NCBI GenBank assembly: GCA_934149325.1
Contig: CAKPEJ010000013.1
Coordinates: forward strand, 1-35,753
Direction of reading: 5' to 3'
DNA from: an uncultured Bacilli bacterium
GTDB lineage: Bacteria > Bacillota_I > Bacilli_A > RF39 > UBA660
Length of the DNA stretch: 35,753 nt
The notes beneath the pieces are model-generated. The model did not search any database and was not told the DNA's origin. It saw nothing but the letters and a program-made list of their open reading frames with translations. This document shows positions 32,347 to 35,753 of the stretch, piece by piece. How positions within the stretch are numbered: position 1 is the first letter of the stretch; every line of letters starts with the position of its first letter. The translations under genes were made by a program, and so were the position numbers.

Positions 32347-34078
32347 ATTTAATAATTCCTACATTAATAAATAAAATAATTAAACTTATAATGTCTATAT
32401 TCTTTGTTGTAGTTTTTGGCATATTAACTTTATTATTTTTCATAGATATTTTTGATAAACAATTATCATCATTTACTATAAAAGATATTGTTTCATCATT
32501 TAATTCATATCCATTTGGAACACTTACTTGTTTTAAATAATAATCACCATATGTTATGTCATCTATTTTAATTTCACCATTTTCATCAGTTGTTTTTGTA
32601 TATACTATTTTTTTACTAGAATCATATATATTAACTGTAACTCCACTAAGTGGTTTATTATCTTCATATGATGTTACTACTAATAAATCACACCTTATTT
32701 TTTTATTTGTTAAATTTAAAGTTTTAAATACAATTTCTTTTTCATCATTTTCATAATCTAAATTTACCTTATAAACTTTATTATCTAGAATATATCCATT
32801 TAAAGTTTCAACTTCTTTTACATAATATTCTCCAAGTTCTAATTTTACTGACTCATCATATTCATTTTTTGTTGTAACTAAAGTATCAACAAGTTTCATA
32901 TCTTTGTCATATATTTCAAATTTACATCCTTCTAAATTTTCATTTAATTCATTTACTTTCTTTATTTTTATTTTTCCATATACTTTATTATTATAAAAAT
33001 CTACATTATAAGTATCGTTATCAAGTTCTAAATTTTTATCAACTTTAAATTTAACTTTTTCTTTATTAATACTATATCCATTTGATGCGTGAACCTCTTC
33101 TATTTCATAATTACCGTCTTCTAGGTATATACTAACTGTTCCATCTGTTCCTACAGGAATTTCTTCACTATCATTTAACTTTACATACTCATTTTTATCA
33201 AGATTTTTTATTTTAATAATGTTTCCAGCATCTGTTATTAAATTCTTTGTTTCTGAATCTTTTTTATTTACTTTAACCTTTATCTTATCAGGAATAATTG
33301 TTAAAGATAAATTTGATTTGGGATTATCCGGAACACCAAAAGTTGCGATTCTTTGAGATCTAAAATTACAAGAATACACAATTGTTTGATCATAACTTCT
33401 ACCTTTTGGAACTAGAAGCATGTCCACTCTATTTCTTTTAGGAACAGTAAAACTAAGTATATAATCTCTAACATTATAATTAATATCAGTTTTTATGTCA
33501 TAGCCATTTAAAGCATAATTCGTATCTTCTAAATTTACCTTATCTCCAACATTATACTTATAACTTAAATTTGAAAATGAAGGTATTAAATTATGTTTAT
33601 TCGCAAGTCTTACTATTTCATTTTTTTCAGCTTGTACATTTATTTTCTGACTATCACTATGATCTTCTGTTGTCCATATTATTTTTTCATCATCACTAAA
33701 GGACCATATAAGTTCCTGTGTTGCCATATAATATCTTATTGTTTGATGACCTTCAAACTGATATCCATAATATGCATATAATTCCATTCTTTTCTTTACA
33801 TATTCAGAATATTTTGAAATACTCCAATCAGTTGATGAATTATATACATTTGAATTTACTGCTGACTCTGGTTCTATGCAATAACCTATTTTTCCATTAA
33901 TATGCTTTATATTTAATTGACCATAAGTCCATACTTTTCCATTTCTATAGTGAAATGACCATACATTTGGAATAAACTCTCTATTTAAAATACTATCATT
34001 TTCTGCTGCATAAACAGAATTTATTTTAAAAAGAGATAAAAATACTACAAATAATACAACTAAAATTTTTTTCTTCAT
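32327..34078 (-). CDS. Thioester-domain surface adhesin with SpaA-like repeats and sortase signal
   Basis: A 583-aa surface protein. The signal peptide ends near VYA (residue 24). The next 230 residues are a thioester domain: Cys67 in GYCIEP and Gln121 in ATQELIW can form the internal Cys–Gln thioester that couples covalently to host or other surface molecules. Three prealbumin-like SpaA-type repeats follow, marked by YEIEEVHASNGY, YYVKEVETLNGY and YYLKQVSVPNGY, from about residue 270 to 550. The C-terminus has MPKT (553–556), a hydrophobic helix and a basic tail, which form a sortase signal differing from LPxTG. The dedicated sortase follows with a 20-bp overlap. GGAGGG precedes the ATG. Confidence 0.92.
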   Translation of the reverse strand: MKKKILVVLFVVFLSLFKINSVYAAENDSILNREFIPNVWSFHYRNGKVWTYGQLNIKHINGKIGYCIEPESAVNSNVYNSSTDWSISKYSEYVKKRMELYAYYGYQFEGHQTIRYYMATQELIWSFSDDEKIIWTTEDHSDSQKINVQAEKNEIVRLANKHNLIPSFSNLSYKYNVGDKVNLEDTNYALNGYDIKTDINYNVRDYILSFTVPKRNRVDMLLVPKGRSYDQTIVYSCNFRSQRIATFGVPDNPKSNLSLTIIPDKIKVKVNKKDSETKNLITDAGNIIKIKNLDKNEYVKLNDSEEIPVGTDGTVSIYLEDGNYEIEEVHASNGYSINKEKVKFKVDKNLELDNDTYNVDFYNNKVYGKIKIKKVNELNENLEGCKFEIYDKDMKLVDTLVTTKNEYDESVKLELGEYYVKEVETLNGYILDNKVYKVNLDYENDEKEIVFKTLNLTNKKIRCDLLVVTSYEDNKPLSGVTVNIYDSSKKIVYTKTTDENGEIKIDDITYGDYYLKQVSVPNGYELNDETISFIVNDDNCLSKISMKNNKVNMPKTTTKNIDIISLIILFINVGIIKFVKKVN

Positions 34079-34144
34079 ATCTTACCCTCCACTTATTATA
34101 TTCGCGATAAAGAGTAAAAAACCCCCTAAAAATTTTAAAAAAAA

Positions 34145-34176
34145 TAAAAAAGACTGTTATTTTTTTATAACAGTCT
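34145..34176 (-). terminator. Intrinsic terminator of the 68-aa protein gene
   Basis: A perfect 10-bp stem (AGACTGTTAT 34151–34160 with ATAACAGTCT 34167–34176), a 6-nt loop and T residues on the minus strand. It includes the stop codon (34157–34159). Confidence 0.88.
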
Positions 34177-34363
34177 CATCATTTTCATTAATTTTTCCTT
34201 CTATAAGTTCATCTAAAGCTATACCAAATTCTTCTTTAAAAGTTTTTAAACAATCTATAATTTCTCTTTTTTTACTTTTAACATTCTTTTTATTCATTTC
34301 ATTTTTATTTTCAAATACTGGTATATGAGTTACCTCTACTAACTCTACATTTTCATTTTTCAT
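34157..34363 (-). CDS. Small charged protein of unknown function
   Basis: A 68-aa protein, rich in Lys, Glu and Asn, with no membrane segment. The second half looks helical (REIIDCLKTFKEEFGIALDE). It has one Cys. Its own terminator overlaps its stop codon, and GGGGGAAAATATT stands before the ATG at 34363. I recognise no family. It lies between the adhesin and queH genes, on the same strand, with no sign of a functional link. Confidence 0.65.
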   Translation of the reverse strand: MKNENVELVEVTHIPVFENKNEMNKKNVKSKKREIIDCLKTFKEEFGIALDELIEGKINENDETVIKK

Positions 34364-34420
34364 AATATTTTCCCCCTAAAACATGCCATATATTACCATT
34401 TATATATTTACTTTGTCAAA

Positions 34421-34975
34421 TTATGAAACAATTTTATTTTTTTCTATTTGTTTTTGATATCTTTCTTCTTCACTAAATACACATCCACAATACTTTTGCA
34501 TATAAAAACCTAATTCTCTTGCTTTATTTTGACCCTCTCTAAAATATGGTCTAAAATCATAGTAATAAAACTTTATCCCATATTTTTCTCCTAATTTATT
34601 TCCTATTTCAATAATTTTTTCGTGATTTTGATAAGGACTAATTAATAATGTTGTACAAAATGCATCAAATCCATACTCTTTCGCATATTTCGCAGCCATA
34701 TTTAATCTTACAGTATAACAATATGAACATCTATTATCTAAATTTGATACAACAGCCTTTGTAAATTCTCTTAATCCATAATTATCGTTATAAACCATTT
34801 TTAAATCTATATCTTTAGAATACTTAACAAGACAATCTAATCTAGATTTATACTCCATATATGGATGAATATTAGGATTATACCAATAACCTGTAATATC
34901 TATCCCTTCTTCTCTTAACTTTTCAATACACATAACACTACAAGGTGCACAACATATATGTAACAATAATCTCAT
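34421..34975 (-). CDS. queH: Epoxyqueuosine reductase QueH
   Basis: A 184-aa protein matching QueH (formerly DUF208). It begins LLLHICCAPCSVMCIEKL with Cys8, Cys9 and Cys12, followed by GYWYNPNIHPYMEY, then CSYCYTVRL near residue 85 and KYCGCVFSEEE near the end. These cysteines bind a 4Fe-4S cluster and a second metal. QueH carries out the last step of queuosine synthesis at tRNA position 34. AGAGGGAG precedes the ATG at 34975. No other queuosine gene is in the window. Confidence 0.93.
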   Translation of the reverse strand: MRLLLHICCAPCSVMCIEKLREEGIDITGYWYNPNIHPYMEYKSRLDCLVKYSKDIDLKMVYNDNYGLREFTKAVVSNLDNRCSYCYTVRLNMAAKYAKEYGFDAFCTTLLISPYQNHEKIIEIGNKLGEKYGIKFYYYDFRPYFREGQNKARELGFYMQKYCGCVFSEEERYQKQIEKNKIVS

Positions 34976-34998
34976 AGTACTCCCTCTTTTCGAAAACT

Positions 34999-35007
34999 AT
35001 TATAACA
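34999..35007 (-). promoter_or_regulatory. Extended -10 promoter of queH
   Basis: On the minus strand TGTTATAAT (35007–34999) is a complete extended -10, 24 bp before the queH start. A -35 is not obvious. Confidence 0.6.
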
Positions 35008-35047
35008 TATTTTTCTAAATATAGAATACTATTATAATGGTGATAAT

Positions 35048-35566
35048 ATGGAATTTAAATCTTCATTATTGTATCCTGAAATTAAAGTAGAAGAAAAAAA
35101 TATTGAATACGCAAAAATATTACTTAATCTATATTCTGGAAGAGATAGTGAAGAAACCATTTTTCATACTTTTTTTTATCAATCTCTTATTTTAGATAAT
35201 GAATATAAAAATATATTAAAACAAATATCGGACGTTGAATTGATTCATTTAGAAATACTTGGAAAAACTATTAAACTATTGGGAATTGAACCAATGTTTA
35301 TTTTTCCGAATAATATAGATAATGGTTTTAAAATTTGGAACAGTTCTTTTATAAATTACGAAAAAACTGATGAAAAATTAATATTATATGACATACAAAA
35401 TAAAGAAAACATTATTAAAGAATATAAAGAAGCTTATGAAAAAATTAATGATAAATACATAAAAAGTATTATAAATAGAATTTTATTGGATGAAGAAATA
35501 CATGTTAGTATATTTAAAGAAATTTATGGAAAAATAAAAGTATCAACACAAAATTTACAAAAATAG
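35048..35566 (+). CDS. Ferritin-like domain protein
   Basis: A 172-aa helical protein with paired Glu and ExxH motifs: SEETIFHTFFYQSLILD, DVELIHLEILGKTIKLLG, YKEAYEKINDKY and LLDEEIHVSIFKEIY. This is the four-helix diiron pattern of rubrerythrin/ferritin-like proteins. The segment ending IKLLGIEPMFIF then a Trp/Asn-rich loop is typical of a group common in anaerobic, spore-forming Firmicutes. A role in metal or peroxide handling is likely but not shown. GGTGA precedes the ATG. Confidence 0.8.
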   Translation: MEFKSSLLYPEIKVEEKNIEYAKILLNLYSGRDSEETIFHTFFYQSLILDNEYKNILKQISDVELIHLEILGKTIKLLGIEPMFIFPNNIDNGFKIWNSSFINYEKTDEKLILYDIQNKENIIKEYKEAYEKINDKYIKSIINRILLDEEIHVSIFKEIYGKIKVSTQNLQK

Positions 35567-35568
35567 TA

Positions 35569-35596
35569 TTGACAACAACTAAAATATAAGTATAAT
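35569..35596 (+). promoter_or_regulatory. Promoter of tRNA-Gly
   Basis: TTGACA (35569–35574) and TATAAT (35591–35596) are both perfect and 16 bp apart, 20 bp before the tRNA. This is the strongest promoter match in the window. Confidence 0.85.
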
Positions 35597-35615
35597 TAAA
35601 TAGTAATTAATTTTT

Positions 35616-35689
35616 GCAGGTGTAGTTTAATGGTAGAACCTCAGCCTTCCAAGCTGACTACGGGAGTTCGATTCTCCTCACCTGCTCCA
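35616..35689 (+). tRNA. tRNA-Gly (anticodon TCC)
   Basis: A 74-nt cloverleaf. The acceptor stem is GCAGGTG/CACCTGC with discriminator T and an encoded CCA end. The anticodon stem TCAGC/GCTGA holds the loop CTTCCAA with anticodon TCC. The T arm is GGGAG TTCGATT CTCC-like. It reads GGA and GGG/GGN glycine codons. Confidence 0.97.
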
Positions 35690-35699
35690 GATTGATAGG

Positions 35700-35720
35700 A
35701 AACTCGAACTTTTCGAGTTT
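35700..35720 (+). other. Hairpin downstream of tRNA-Gly
   Basis: A perfect 9-bp stem (AAACTCGAA/TTCGAGTTT) with a 3-nt loop, 10 bp after the tRNA. It is not followed by a T run, so it may be a processing or stability element rather than a terminator. Confidence 0.5.
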
Positions 35721-35732
35721 AAGTAATAAATG

Positions 35733-35753
35733 CTAACTAGAAATAGTTAGTTT
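35733..35753 (+). terminator. Possible terminator at the right window edge
   Basis: A 7-bp stem (CTAACTA/TAGTTAG) with loop GAAA is followed by TTT at the last bases of the window. Whether the T run continues cannot be seen. Confidence 0.4.

Noticed and set aside
34095..34100. TATAAT box before the adhesin gene
   Set aside because: The predicted start would fall in the adhesin ribosome binding site and no -35 is visible, so I do not call it a promoter.
34976..35047. preQ1 riboswitch before queH
   Set aside because: The predicted leader is about 17 nt, and no stem with a C-rich loop and A-rich tail is present.

Overview
This window looks like the chromosome of a spore-forming Firmicute with very low GC content, probably a member of the class Bacilli. 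EzrA, ScpA/ScpB, a tyrosine T-box, an rpsD–ezrA–tyrS neighbourhood and a dacF–spoIIAA–sigF–spoVA order all resemble the Bacillus subtilis arrangement. The species cannot be named from the sequence alone. There are no insertion sequences, prophage genes, integrases or CRISPR arrays. Genes are tightly packed, and most operons end in intrinsic terminators that overlap the stop codon.

Left part (1–12300): a truncated secreted-protein gene; a U32 peptidase-family (RNA hydroxylation type) gene preceded by a probable degenerate polysaccharide-deacetylase-like protein; ezrA with a small membrane protein; rpsD with its own promoter and a leader that can fold as a pseudoknot; tyrS behind a T-box with a TAC specifier; an envelope-type operon (lipoprotein, disordered acidic protein with a SepF-like first helix, DUF948-like, YtxH-like); and trmB.

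Middle part (12300–25400): a Met-rich coiled-coil protein with a sporulation-type promoter candidate; cse60 (55 aa); a lipoprotein; an MTA/SAH-nucleosidase-like gene; scpB/scpA; an ASCH protein; a tail-anchored protein; an RNHCP zinc protein; and the sporulation block spoVAC-spoVAD-spoVAEB, sigF and a spoIIAA homologue, with dacF upstream. The most unusual feature is here. spoIIAB is absent between spoIIAA and sigF, whose stop and start codons overlap directly, and the SpoIIAA homologue has lost the phosphorylatable-serine motif. VanY, a YfcC-like transporter and lysS follow.

Right part (25400–35753): dusB with a membrane protein; a four-gene operon of ABC permease, ATPase, response regulator and histidine kinase, preceded by a perfect tandem 10-bp repeat that may be its operator; a YtaF/MntP-type membrane protein; a thioester-domain adhesin with SpaA-like repeats and its own very small sortase; a 68-aa protein; queH; a ferritin-like protein; and tRNA-Gly(TCC).

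Main themes are translation and tRNA modification (rpsD, tyrS, lysS, trmB, dusB, queH, U32), chromosome segregation and division (scpAB, ezrA), forespore development and germination (sigF, spoVA, dacF, cse60), and surface display (adhesin, sortase). All assignments rest on reading motifs by eye, with no database search.
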